A stretch of 64,000 nt of DNA from JAJDFU01 sp964595955 (GCA_964595955.1 CAZQSF010000004.1:17012-81011); one strand, 5' to 3'. Positions 34,553-43,699 are shown, counted from the first letter of the stretch. The notes: generated by a model not told the origin, from the letters alone. Made by a program: numbers and translations.

Positions 34553-35440
34553 CTAGAACTGGATGAGGGGTGCCGGATCGATCGGTTTGCCCTTGTGCCA
34601 CAGTTCAAAATGCAGATGCGGGCCGTCTGTCAGCGTTCCGGTATTTCCGATGATGGCAACGGCCTCTCCTGCCTTTACAAAACTACCCGCTTTTTTTAAT
34701 AAGGCCGAATTATGCTTGTAAAAAGTAATGATGTTGTTGGTGTGCTGAATCCCGATCGTATTGCCGGTTTCCAGGGTCCAATCGGAAAGGAATACGTAGC
34801 CGTCCATAACGGCCTTGATGGCGGTGTTCCTGGGAGCCAGGATATCGACCCCGAAGTGATCTTTTTCCGGCATAAAGCTGGCGCTGATCTCGCCTTTTAC
34901 CGGGGGGGTGAAGAAAATGTTCTCGATGGGGGTCTCGGCATAGTTGAGGCGAGTGGCCGAACTGCTTCGGTTGCGCGCCAGCATACCCACGGATTGTAGT
35001 TCGGCTTCGCGGCGAAGCAACTCGTCCTCCTCGGGGGCCGACAGCGCGGGCATGCTGTCCGCGGTGATTTCCTCCGGGGTCTCGCCATAGTCGGCTTCAG
35101 TCTGCACTTCCCCGGCCAGCATTTTGCGCAGGTTCTCCGTGTACTGGCTCTGGGCCTCGTAGGCCCGTTCCAGTTGATCGACTTCCCTGGCGAGCGCCTT
35201 GAGTTCCTTTTGGCTTCCTCCGGAGCCGTAGCCCGGGATATACCGCCGCAAGGGCGTGAACGCAACGAGCAACCAAACCAATAAGGCCAGCACGACAAAT
35301 ACCGAACTGACCAAAACGTAAATGTTGAGCAGCGACAGCTTGTAGGAAGAAACCTCCTCCAGGGTGTCGTGCCGCATAATGACCAAGCGGTACGTGTGTT
35401 TAAGCCGCTCTCGCCAGGACTTCTTTCCTTGCTCTTCCAT
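34553..35440 (-). CDS. M23 (LytM-type) peptidoglycan endopeptidase-like membrane protein
   Basis: 295 residues: cytoplasmic N terminus, one transmembrane helix (about 36-62), a coiled-coil periplasmic stretch and a C-terminal M23 domain with metal ligands in HFGVD and HLHFELW. Cuts peptide cross-links in the cell wall or activates amidases. The start at MEEQGKKSW was preferred to an upstream ATG that would add 12 residues with a Cys pair. Divergent from SprE. Confidence 0.92.
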   Translation of the reverse strand: MEEQGKKSWRERLKHTYRLVIMRHDTLEEVSSYKLSLLNIYVLVSSVFVVLALLVWLLVAFTPLRRYIPGYGSGGSQKELKALAREVDQLERAYEAQSQYTENLRKMLAGEVQTEADYGETPEEITADSMPALSAPEEDELLRREAELQSVGMLARNRSSSATRLNYAETPIENIFFTPPVKGEISASFMPEKDHFGVDILAPRNTAIKAVMDGYVFLSDWTLETGNTIGIQHTNNIITFYKHNSALLKKAGSFVKAGEAVAIIGNTGTLTDGPHLHFELWHKGKPIDPAPLIQF

Positions 35441-35485
35441 AAATTCTTTTCCGCACCATGGGCACCGATAGATCAAAGGCCGATC

Positions 35486-35516
35486 TTTGTTCTTCGGGCC
35501 AGATAAAATAAATTTG
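35486..35516 (+). promoter_or_regulatory. Promoter of the SprE/PorW gene
   Basis: TTTG (35486-35489), 19-base spacer, TAAATTTG (35509-35516): both elements match the Bacteroidota sigma consensus with ideal spacing, the best promoter in the window. Transcription would start near 35522, leaving a ~90-base leader before the chosen start. Confidence 0.75.
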
Positions 35517-35614
35517 CCCTTTCCAAGTTATTTAGGTACTTGCGGGAATTCCCAGGGGAACGTTGCAAAAGTACAAGTTATTGGGCAGTACATCGTTTCT
35601 GCTGCTCGTCAGGG

Positions 35615-38600
35615 ATGCAAAATATCATGGATTTGAGATCGGTTTTTACGGGAATCGCATTGGCAGGTAGCCTCCTGTTGCTGGCCGGCTGTGTCACCCA
35701 GAAGAAAAAGGATGCGGACTTGAAGGGGCTGGCCAAGTTGTACCACAACACCACCGCTCGTTTCAATGGGTATTTCAACGCCACCGAGCTGTACAAAGCC
35801 AGCCTGGAGGAGCTCAATATGCAGTATAAGGATGACTATACCCGCTTGCTGCCGGTATATCCCTACGTGGAGGTCGAAAACCCCAAGGCAGCGGCCGATA
35901 AACTGGACGAGGCCGTGAAAAAGGTGGCCGTGGTCGTCAATCTGCATCGCAAAAGCAGTTATACGGATGATTGCTACCTGCTGGCCGGCCAGGCCCATTT
36001 TCTGAAGCAGGACTACGAGACTGCGGAAGAAACCTTCCGTTTCCTGCTCGACGAATACGGTGAAGACTACTGGCGAAAGAAGGAGATGAAAAAGCTGAAG
36101 AAGAAGGAGAAAAAACAATCCGGCAGCAAGGCGAAAAGCAATAAAAAGAAAAAGAAAAAGAAGGAACGGAAAAAGCGCCAGAAAAAGGAACGCCAGGAGC
36201 GGGAGAAAAGCCAGAAGCAGAAAAAGAAGGAGATGGAGCAGTGGCGGAAAAAGTACAATAAGGCCGTGCGAAAACGCCGCAAAGGCAAAGACGTGCCCCT
36301 GCCCAAGCGCCCTGGTACGCAAGAAGAGACACCGGATAACCAGCCGGAGGAAGTGATTGCCCAGCAAGAGGAGGAAACGCCCCCCGAGCCTCAGCCCGAA
36401 CCGGAAAAAGAGGAAGAGGAGGAAGCCACCGAACCGGACGACAAGAAGAAGAGCTACTTTATGAAGCACAAGCCCTCCTACCAGGAGGGTAAGCTTTGGC
36501 TGGCCCGAACCCTCATCGAGCGCGACCGGGAAGATGAAGCCCTGCGCTATCTGCGCGAATTGGAAGGCGATCCCAACCTATTCTCCGAAGTTCGCCGCCA
36601 GGTCCCACCTGTCCGGGCTCACATTTACCTCAAGCTGGGGCAGCAGGAGCAAGCCCGGCAGGCGCTCGTTCAGGCGGTCGACCTGGCCAATAATCGCCGG
36701 GACAAAGCGCGGTACACTTACATTATGGCTCAGTTGTATCGCCGGGCCGGGCAGCCCGACGAGGCCTACGCCGCTTTCGAACAGGTCAAGCGCCTTACCA
36801 ACGATTACACCATGGAGTTCAACAGCCGGCTGAACATGGCGCTCAACGAGTGGCTCAGCGGGCAGGGCTCGTCAACGGATGCGGTGGCCAACCTGAAGAA
36901 AATGCTCCGGGATGAAAAGAACCAGGAGTTTCGAGATCAGATCTATTTCGCCATGGCCACCATATCCCTGGAAAAGGACGATCGGGAACAGGCCATTGCC
37001 AACCTGGTGAATTCGTTGCGGGTCAGTTCGGCCAATCCCAGCCAACGCGCCGAAAGCTACCTAACCCTGGCAGATCTCTACTTCGAAGCGGAGGACTATG
37101 TCAAGGCCAAGAATTATTACGACAGCACCCTGCAAGTGATGCCGCTTACAGACGACGACTACCAACGGGTGGCCAGCCTGAGCAAGAACCTCACCGAAAT
37201 TGCAGCGGCTATTCAGAATATTGCCCTGCAGGATAGCCTGCTGCGCATCAGTGCGATGAGCGATGCGGACAAGCGCGAACTGGCCTTTGCCATTCAACAG
37301 CGCGAAGAGCAGGCCCGCCTGGAAGCCATTAAGGCTCAGGCCGGGAACCCGGGCGGCGGCAGACAAGCGGGCCGCAAAGGAGCCACCGGGGCACAAGCCG
37401 GCACCTCCTTCGGACAGCCCGCTCTCAATACGGCCCGACCCGTGGCCACCAACCTGTCTGGAAGTGGCAGCTCCTTTTTCGCCTATGACTCCAAAGCCCT
37501 TCGGCGCGGAGAGCGCGATTTTCAGCGCAAATGGGGCAACAGGCCCCTGGAGGACAACTGGAGACGGAGCAATCGAAGCGGTGCATCCCTGTTCGAAGAA
37601 GAGGAAGTGGTTGAAGAGGTAGCGGCCTCCGTTTTTGACGACGATGCGGTGGCGGACATACTCGAAGGCGTGCCGAACAGCCCGGAAGAGGTAAAGCTGG
37701 CAGAGTTCAAACTGCAGGAATCCATGTTCACCCTGGGCGCCCTGTACCGCGATCGAATGGACGATGACGAAAAGGCCGTGGAAGCGCACGAAGCCCTCAA
37801 TAGCCGCTTTCCCGGCAGCAATTTCGAACTCGACAGCTGGTACTACCTATACCTGGCGCACAAAGAGCTCAATCAACCCGTGAAAGCAGAGGAATACGCC
37901 CGAAAAATTCGGACCAAATACTCCGGCTCTACCTACGATCGGGTCATTCGTAATCCGAACTATGCGAATGAGCTGCTCGACGAGCAAAAAAAGCTGACCC
38001 GCTATTACGATCAGGCCTTCGCGGCCTTCAAACAGGGCAACTACAACGGCTCGCTGCAGATGTGCGATAACGCCAAGCAGCAATTTGGCGCGCAGAATGA
38101 ATTGCAACCCAAATTCGCCCTCTTAAAGGCTATGAACGAGGGTAAGCTCAACGGCCGGGATGCCTACAAGCGGGCTCTTCAGGAAGTGGTGGCCAAGTAC
38201 AAGGATACGCCCGAGCAAAAGCAAGCCCGCGAAATGCTTCGCATATTGGGTGGGGCGGTGGCTACCCTGCCCGGTGGCGAAAAAGTGGATCTCAGCAAGT
38301 TCAAGCCGGAAAAGGATGCTATCCATTATGTGCTGGTCGCTTTTGATGGCCAGATCAACCTGAATGATGTGAAGGTGACCATTTCCGATTTCAATCAGGC
38401 CTACTTTGAACTGCTGCGCCTTCGCATCGCCAATATTTACCTGGGCTCCTCGGCCAAAGACCGGACCCCCATCATCGTCATCCGGCGTTTCAAGAATGAA
38501 GCCGAGGCTATGGACTACTACTACACCTACCAGAAGAACAAGGACAAGTTCGTTTCCGAAACCACTCCCTTCAGCGTTTTGCCGATCACCCAGAACAACT

Positions 38601-38671
38601 ACCGCGAGGTGCTCCGCTTAAAATCGGTAGAGGAATACAGGGCGTTCTTCGAGCAGATGTATCTGGAGTGA
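35615..38671 (+). CDS. T9SS/gliding lipoprotein, SprE/PorW family (TPR)
   Basis: 1,018-residue outer-membrane-directed lipoprotein: signal ending LLLAGC, followed by GLAKLYHNTTARFNGYFNATELY, the hallmark opening of SprE/PorW proteins required for T9SS function and gliding. TPR helices run through the central and C-terminal parts (e.g. RRAGQPDEAYAAFEQVKRL). Residues about 150-284 form an unusual insertion: a Lys/Arg/Glu-rich helix followed by a Glu/Pro-rich acidic stretch. ATG at 35615 has AGGG just upstream; ATG at 35627 is an alternative. Functionally linked to the T9SS cargo protein elsewhere in this window. Its stop codon directly abuts the stop of the antiporter gene. Confidence 0.9.
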   Translation: MQNIMDLRSVFTGIALAGSLLLLAGCVTQKKKDADLKGLAKLYHNTTARFNGYFNATELYKASLEELNMQYKDDYTRLLPVYPYVEVENPKAAADKLDEAVKKVAVVVNLHRKSSYTDDCYLLAGQAHFLKQDYETAEETFRFLLDEYGEDYWRKKEMKKLKKKEKKQSGSKAKSNKKKKKKKERKKRQKKERQEREKSQKQKKKEMEQWRKKYNKAVRKRRKGKDVPLPKRPGTQEETPDNQPEEVIAQQEEETPPEPQPEPEKEEEEEATEPDDKKKSYFMKHKPSYQEGKLWLARTLIERDREDEALRYLRELEGDPNLFSEVRRQVPPVRAHIYLKLGQQEQARQALVQAVDLANNRRDKARYTYIMAQLYRRAGQPDEAYAAFEQVKRLTNDYTMEFNSRLNMALNEWLSGQGSSTDAVANLKKMLRDEKNQEFRDQIYFAMATISLEKDDREQAIANLVNSLRVSSANPSQRAESYLTLADLYFEAEDYVKAKNYYDSTLQVMPLTDDDYQRVASLSKNLTEIAAAIQNIALQDSLLRISAMSDADKRELAFAIQQREEQARLEAIKAQAGNPGGGRQAGRKGATGAQAGTSFGQPALNTARPVATNLSGSGSSFFAYDSKALRRGERDFQRKWGNRPLEDNWRRSNRSGASLFEEEEVVEEVAASVFDDDAVADILEGVPNSPEEVKLAEFKLQESMFTLGALYRDRMDDDEKAVEAHEALNSRFPGSNFELDSWYYLYLAHKELNQPVKAEEYARKIRTKYSGSTYDRVIRNPNYANELLDEQKKLTRYYDQAFAAFKQGNYNGSLQMCDNAKQQFGAQNELQPKFALLKAMNEGKLNGRDAYKRALQEVVAKYKDTPEQKQAREMLRILGGAVATLPGGEKVDLSKFKPEKDAIHYVLVAFDGQINLNDVKVTISDFNQAYFELLRLRIANIYLGSSAKDRTPIIVIRRFKNEAEAMDYYYTYQKNKDKFVSETTPFSVLPITQNNYREVLRLKSVEEYRAFFEQMYLE

Positions 38672-39955
38672 TCAGGGGGTTTCGGAGGCCGGTACCGGTT
38701 CTTCTTCCCCGATCTTTCCCGGCAAGGCCCGCTTGACAATGGGGCCGAGACTAAGCCCCTGGACGACGATGGAAAAAATCACCACGATGTAGGTCGCCGT
38801 GAGGATGAAGTCCCGAGGCATGTCGGTGGTAAGCGACAAGGCCAGCGCGATAGATATCCCGCCGCGCAACCCGCCCCAGGTCATAATGCGGGTCATGTAC
38901 GGGAAGTGCCGGATCCTTCGCCGAAATAATTGAATGGGGATGCCCAGCGCCAGAAAACGGGCGATCAGCACGATGGGGATGGCCAAAAGCCCGGCCACCA
39001 CAAAAGGCTCATCGAAGCGGATCAGTACGATTTCAAGCCCGATAAGCACGAATAACACGGCGTTTAACAGCACGTCCAGCAGTTCCCAGAACTTATCGAC
39101 GTATAGTTCGGTCTCAGCCGACATGGACTGCTGCCGAAGCCGGTCGTTGCCGATCACGAGGCCGGCAACCACCATGGCCAACGGGCCGGAAAAGTGCAGT
39201 TGGCTGGCCAGCCAATAGCCCCCCATGACCACGGCTAAGGTGATTAACACCTCGATCTCATAGTTTTCGATCGTGCGCATGAGGTAATAGGCCAGAAAGC
39301 CGAGGCCAAAGCCCAGGGCAATGCCCCCGCCCACTTCCTCGAGGAAGAGAATTCCCACCTCACCGAGGTGCAATTCGCCCAGGCCGGCCTGCGCCAGGTT
39401 GAACACGGTCAGAAAAACGACAACGCCTATACCGTCATTGAAAAGGCTTTCGCCGGAGATCATAACCTCCAGCCGTTTGGGAACACCGGCTTTCTTGAGG
39501 ATGCCCAAAACGGCAATCGGGTCGGTAAGAGAGATCAGGGCCCCGAACAGCAAACAGTAAATAAAAGGCATGGCGATGCCGAATAAACTGGCTACGAAGT
39601 AGGTCAGCCCCCCCACGATGAAGGTGGATAAGAAAACCCCGACGGTGGCGAAAAGTACGATGGACAAGCCTTGTTTTTTCAGCTCATTGAAGTCGACGTG
39701 CAACGCACCGGCAAAGAGCAGGAAGCTGAGCATGCCGTCCATCAGCAGGCGGCGGAAATCGATCTGGGCAACGAATTGCTCTTCGAACAGGTGAATATCC
39801 GGATACCAACGCCCGGCAAAATAGGCCAGGATGGAAAAGCCGATTGACACCACCATGAGTCCGATGGTCACCGGCAATTTCAACAGGCGAATGTTGAGGT
39901 AGCCAAAAAGGGCAGCCAGTACGATGAGGATAGTTACAATAGTGAGCAGGTCCAT
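38672..39955 (-). CDS. Sodium:proton antiporter (CPA1/NhaP type)
   Basis: 427-residue inner-membrane protein with about 12 helices. The conserved GESLFNDGIGVVVFLTVF segment and the preceding ISLTDPIAVLGIL (ion-binding Asp) are characteristic of CPA1 antiporters, which exchange Na+ or K+ for H+. A hydrophilic tail with acidic residues ends the protein. Zero-base intergenic distance to the convergent SprE gene. Confidence 0.92.
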   Translation of the reverse strand: MDLLTIVTILIVLAALFGYLNIRLLKLPVTIGLMVVSIGFSILAYFAGRWYPDIHLFEEQFVAQIDFRRLLMDGMLSFLLFAGALHVDFNELKKQGLSIVLFATVGVFLSTFIVGGLTYFVASLFGIAMPFIYCLLFGALISLTDPIAVLGILKKAGVPKRLEVMISGESLFNDGIGVVVFLTVFNLAQAGLGELHLGEVGILFLEEVGGGIALGFGLGFLAYYLMRTIENYEIEVLITLAVVMGGYWLASQLHFSGPLAMVVAGLVIGNDRLRQQSMSAETELYVDKFWELLDVLLNAVLFVLIGLEIVLIRFDEPFVVAGLLAIPIVLIARFLALGIPIQLFRRRIRHFPYMTRIMTWGGLRGGISIALALSLTTDMPRDFILTATYIVVIFSIVVQGLSLGPIVKRALPGKIGEEEPVPASETP

Positions 39956-40036
39956 ATCCGGGGCTTTGTCCGAGAGCTGAAAATAGGGAGTTCGATGAAT
40001 TTCCGTCCGTTTCTGGCGAAAAACATGGCAGGAAGC

Positions 40037-40044
40037 TATATTTG
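40037..40044 (+). promoter_or_regulatory. Bacteroidota -7 element upstream of the SPOR-like gene
   Basis: TATATTTG matches TAnnTTTG. It would give a ~170-base leader (40050-40220) before the small secreted protein gene. The leader can form an imperfect stem between 40096-40108 and 40149-40160 that is directly followed by seven Ts, a terminator-like structure. Confidence 0.5.
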
Positions 40045-40220
40045 TAACGGATCCCCCGGCAACCAGAGAGCGAATTCGGATACCCAGGTGTAAGTAAGAA
40101 AAACAGCGAAATGTAGATTCAGGCCGTTAATCCCGGCTCGTCTTGTTGCGCTGTGTTCTTTTTTTGGTGATACTTGTCCTTGGGAATTCCCATCAACACA
40201 AGCACAAAAACGACAACATC

Positions 40221-40613
40221 ATGAGAGCCCTGCTCTTCATCTTTCTATTGTTGCCGGCGGCTCAGGCGCTGAAAGCGCAAGATACCATTCCTCCCAAACC
40301 ATGGTATTGCAACCCGCCGGCCGGACCAATGACCGCCCGGGCCGCTTCGGCAGCTCCTGCGGCAACACCCCGTATGCCCACGCAGGCGGTCACCTGTTAC
40401 AAGGTGCAGGTAGCCATTCTCACGCGCTCCAATCCTAAAGACTTTCCCTTCCACCCCAGATTGGTAGCGAGGTATCGGCCCTGTGAAGAGGTCTGGGTGA
40501 TCGAATCGCGAGAAACCTTCGAATATCGCGAACAGGCCGAATCCTTTGTACAAGAGATGCTGGACGTGGGATACAAAGGCGCCTACGTTACCGAGATCGT
40601 CGGCTACGAGTAA
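40221..40613 (+). CDS. Small secreted protein with SPOR-like C-terminal region
   Basis: 130 residues: signal peptide (RALLFIFLLLPAAQALKA), a Pro/Ala-rich linker, then a region with CYKVQVAILTRS ... YREQAESFVQEMLDVGYKGAYVTEIV that matches the beta-alpha-beta logic of SPOR peptidoglycan-binding domains (VQV start, then a helix, then GYKGAYV). I chose the ATG at the signal peptide; an upstream frame adds 26 residues. Two related hairpins follow directly. Likely an envelope protein. Confidence 0.7.
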   Translation: MRALLFIFLLLPAAQALKAQDTIPPKPWYCNPPAGPMTARAASAAPAATPRMPTQAVTCYKVQVAILTRSNPKDFPFHPRLVARYRPCEEVWVIESRETFEYREQAESFVQEMLDVGYKGAYVTEIVGYE

Positions 40614-40615
40614 TT

Positions 40616-40670
40616 CGGTTTTCAGGATAAAATGACCTTTCTACGAAGACTTATTTTATCCTGAAAACCG
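40616..40670. repeat. Hairpin element 1 of a tandem pair
   Basis: A perfect 18-bp inverted repeat (40616-40633 with 40653-40670) around a 19-base loop beginning GACCT. It begins two bases after a stop codon. No U-tract follows, so it is not a standard terminator. It is homologous to the next element (see findings). Confidence 0.85.
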
Positions 40671-40673
40671 TGA

Positions 40674-40727
40674 ATACCGCTTCAAGTATGAAATGACCTA
40701 AAATTTATTTCATACTTGAAACGGTAT
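40674..40727. repeat. Hairpin element 2 of a tandem pair
   Basis: Inverted repeat of 21 bp with one mismatch (40674-40694 with 40707-40727) and a 12-base loop that again begins GACCT. The segment flanking the loop (AAATGACCT ... ATTT) and the outer TTCA/TGAA pair are the same as in element 1 while the middle of the stem differs on both arms. The rest of the gap to 40938 holds nothing else recognisable. Confidence 0.85.
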
Positions 40728-40938
40728 AAGCACGAGTTCGAACAGCAGAAAGGTATACAGGGCGCGGAACGGTCTGGAAAACCCCCAATGGTTTGGGTGC
40801 GTTTTCCCCGTTTCGGGTTCTGTAGCTTCTAGATGCCGCTAATTGAAAGGATGAGGCCGGGAACGATCAACTGCTGAATGGCTAACAGTAGCTCTGTGCG
40901 GCCCCCCTCTTGCCCTGCGGCACATCCCGAGGGCCCAT

Positions 40939-43014
40939 TTAGTAAGCCAGCAAATCGGAAAGCGCATCCGCTACTTTCTCCGCGGAAGGGATCATCGTCT
41001 TTTCCAGCGTTTCGTTCAAGGGGATGGCCGGCATGTTTTCGGAGCCCAGGGTCCGCACGGGCGCATCCAGGTGTTCGAAACACTGCGCTTGTATGCGGGC
41101 TGCCAGGCTTTGTCCGAAGGATTGATTTACGGGCTCTTCGGTAAGAACCAGCACCTTACTGTGGGTCCGGGCGGTTGTCCACAGGGCTTCCTCATCCAGG
41201 GGGTAGAGGCTGCGCAGATCCACGATCTCGATCCGGCCCGGAAATTTTTTAGCCGCATTCAAAGCCCAGTGGACCCCCATGCCGTAGGTGACCACGGCCA
41301 GGCTGTCGCCGGTGGCCACCTTGTCCGGGTCGGCTGCCAGCGCAGTGCGCGCTTTGCCGAAAGGAATGACGTATTCCTCGTCGGGCAGGGGGGTGCGGGC
41401 GGCTCCCGTGCCGGGCACCTTGCTCCAGTACAGGCCTTTGTGCTCGAAGATGACCACCGGATTGGGGTCGTAAAAGGCAGACTTCATCAGCCCTTTCAGA
41501 TCGGCCCCGGTACTGGGGTAGGCGATCTTCAGCCCGCGAATATTTGTGACCACGCTTTCTACGCTCGAGCTGTGGTAGGGGCCGCCGCTGCCGTAGGCGC
41601 CGATGGGCACCCGGATCACGGCACTCACCGGCCACTTGCCATTGCTGAGGTAACAGGATCGACTCACCTCCGTGAAGAGCTGGTTGAGCCCCGGCCAGAT
41701 GTAATCTGCGAATTGTACCTCCACAATGGGCTTGAGCCCTACCGCAGACATGCCCACCGTACTGCCGATGATGAAGGCTTCCTGGATGGGCGTGTTGAAC
41801 ACGCGCTCGTCGCCGAACTTTTGGGCAAGGGTAGCGGCTTCGCGAAAAACCCCGCCCAGTCGACCGCCTACATCCTGGCCGTAGAGCAGGCATTCCGGAT
41901 GCTTGTGCATGAGTTCTTCGACAGCGAAAAGGGCGCTGTCCACCATGACGGTTTCCTCAGCCCCCTCCGGAGCCCGGGTGCCCGCTTCTTCGGTGATTGG
42001 CGTAGGGGCAAAATCGTGGGTGAACAAGTCTTCGGGCCGAGGGTCTTCAGCGGCCTGGGCGCGTTCATAGTCCCGGGCGACCTGCTCGGCCACTTCCTCT
42101 TCAAGCTGTAAAATGGTCTCTTCCCGCACTTCGCTCTCCAATAGGGCTCGGCGAAGCTTGGGGTAGGGATCGCGCTTTTGTTGTTCCTCCAGATCGTCGC
42201 GGTACATGTGTTTGCGCACCCCGCTGGTGTGGTGGTTGAGTAAGGGGACAGTTGCGTGCACCAGGAAGGGTCGACGTTCCTCGCGGATGAGCTGAAGGAC
42301 TTCAGCCAGGGTGTTCCAGCATTCGGCAAAGTCGGTGCCGTCTATGCTTCGAACGTCAAGCCCCTTGAAGCCTTGCGCGTATTCGGCCGCATTCTGGGCC
42401 CGGGTCTCCTCGGCCGTGGCGGAGATGTCCCAGCCGTTGTCCTGTACCAGGTAGAGGATAGGCAGTTGCTTGAGCACCGCCATTTGAAAGGCTTCCGCTA
42501 CTTCGCCTTCGGTGATGGAGGCATCGCCCAGCGAACAGACTGCCACGGGACGCTCCGCCGGGTCCTCGTACGTCGCCAGGCCTTGCTGTTCCTTGTATTG
42601 CATGCCCATGGCCACACCCGTAGTGGGGATGGCCTGCATGCCCGTGGCGCTGGACTGGTGTGGAATCTTTGGCTTGTCCTCGTCGCGAAGGCTGGGGTGG
42701 GCGTAGTAGGTGCGACCGCCGCTGAAGGGATCGTCGCGCTTGGCCAGCAATTGCAGCATGAGGTCGTAAGGCGTCATCCCAATGCCCAGAAGTATGGAGT
42801 CGTCCCGGTAATAGGGAGCCACGTAATCCTGAGGCTGGAGTTGCATGCCCAGGGCCAGTTGAATGGCTTCGTGCCCGCGGGAGGTAGCGTGCACGTATTT
42901 GGAAACGATCTGGATGTGCTTCTCGTACAATTCGGCCATGGCCTTGGCCGTGGCCATCTTGCGGAAGCCGGCCAGCAGAATGTCCTTGGAAATCGCGGAT
43001 TCGGTCTTGATCAT
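40939..43014 (-). CDS. 2-oxoacid dehydrogenase E1 component, alpha/beta fusion
   Basis: 691 residues fusing both E1 subunits. Residues ~1-345 are the alpha part with the ThDP motif GDASITEGEVAEAFQMAVLKQ...DN; residues ~365-691 are the beta part (YGQDVGGRLGGVF, QFADYIWPGLNQL, and EIVDLRSLYPLDEEAL). Such fusions in Bacteroidota usually serve branched-chain 2-oxoacid (or acetoin/pyruvate) dehydrogenase complexes; substrate cannot be fixed by sequence. No E2/E3 genes adjacent. Followed upstream by the transglutaminase-like and enoyl-CoA hydratase genes, giving a catabolic context. Confidence 0.92.
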   Translation of the reverse strand: MIKTESAISKDILLAGFRKMATAKAMAELYEKHIQIVSKYVHATSRGHEAIQLALGMQLQPQDYVAPYYRDDSILLGIGMTPYDLMLQLLAKRDDPFSGGRTYYAHPSLRDEDKPKIPHQSSATGMQAIPTTGVAMGMQYKEQQGLATYEDPAERPVAVCSLGDASITEGEVAEAFQMAVLKQLPILYLVQDNGWDISATAEETRAQNAAEYAQGFKGLDVRSIDGTDFAECWNTLAEVLQLIREERRPFLVHATVPLLNHHTSGVRKHMYRDDLEEQQKRDPYPKLRRALLESEVREETILQLEEEVAEQVARDYERAQAAEDPRPEDLFTHDFAPTPITEEAGTRAPEGAEETVMVDSALFAVEELMHKHPECLLYGQDVGGRLGGVFREAATLAQKFGDERVFNTPIQEAFIIGSTVGMSAVGLKPIVEVQFADYIWPGLNQLFTEVSRSCYLSNGKWPVSAVIRVPIGAYGSGGPYHSSSVESVVTNIRGLKIAYPSTGADLKGLMKSAFYDPNPVVIFEHKGLYWSKVPGTGAARTPLPDEEYVIPFGKARTALAADPDKVATGDSLAVVTYGMGVHWALNAAKKFPGRIEIVDLRSLYPLDEEALWTTARTHSKVLVLTEEPVNQSFGQSLAARIQAQCFEHLDAPVRTLGSENMPAIPLNETLEKTMIPSAEKVADALSDLLAY

Positions 43015-43024
43015 CGGTCAGGCT

Positions 43025-43699
43025 TTAAGCATTTCGCTGGGCCGTGAGCTGCATAAGGCGCTCGCGGCTCAGGTCCAGGTCTTCGGTAAAGATATGCGGA
43101 TAGTGTTCCTGCATGAGTTGATAAATGCGTTCGAAAGGCACGTCCTCAAAGTGGCCGTATTCCTCCAGGTAGTCCATAAACACCTGCCCCTTGCGGTCGA
43201 ACTGCTGGAAGAGGGCGTCCGATGAGCCGTCAAATTCCAGGGGCTCCACATCCAGGCGCTCGCAAAGTGCCCGGTTGAAGGCGGGGGTTACCTTGAGCCA
43301 CCGGCCGTGCAGGAATACCTCTACATAGCCGTGGGGCACCAGCTCATCCGTACCGAAAGCCTGAATCATTCGCTCGGCGGCAATGTGGTTGCGCACCTTG
43401 GCCAGGCAAAGACGGGCCGGAATGTTTGCGGCCCGCAACAGGGCAGTCATGAGGATGCCTTTGTCCAGGCAATGGCCTTCCGCTCGCTGCAACACATGGC
43501 TGGCTCGCAGGGTCTCTGCCCGGAAGCTGAAATTGTAGGGATTGTAGCGCCAGCCGTCGCGCACGGCGTAAAAAATAGCGCCGGCCTTTTCTTCGGGCGT
43601 GCTCAGGCCCGCTGTGACGCGCCCGGCAAAAGCCAAGACTTCCGGCTGTTGCCAGTCCATACCCTCGCCCGCTCGCAGAAAGTCGCTCGGTTTGCTCAT
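43025..43699 (-). CDS. Transglutaminase-like domain protein
   Basis: 224 residues, no signal peptide, so probably cytoplasmic. The Cys-His pair of the transglutaminase/protease-like fold is seen in AEGHCLDKGILMTALLRAANIPARL and PHGYVEVFLHGRWLKVTPAFN. The third catalytic position, normally an Asp after the His strand, appears as Thr in TPAFN; I recall a Bacteroidota subfamily with this pattern. Start overlaps the enoyl-CoA hydratase stop (ATGA), so it belongs to that operon. Role in the pathway unknown. Confidence 0.82.
   Translation of the reverse strand: MSKPSDFLRAGEGMDWQQPEVLAFAGRVTAGLSTPEEKAGAIFYAVRDGWRYNPYNFSFRAETLRASHVLQRAEGHCLDKGILMTALLRAANIPARLCLAKVRNHIAAERMIQAFGTDELVPHGYVEVFLHGRWLKVTPAFNRALCERLDVEPLEFDGSSDALFQQFDRKGQVFMDYLEEYGHFEDVPFERIYQLMQEHYPHIFTEDLDLSRERLMQLTAQRNA

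Noticed and set aside
40616..40727. The two hairpins as ordinary intrinsic terminators
   Set aside because: No T-run follows either arm on either strand, and the pair shares conserved loop-flanking bases.
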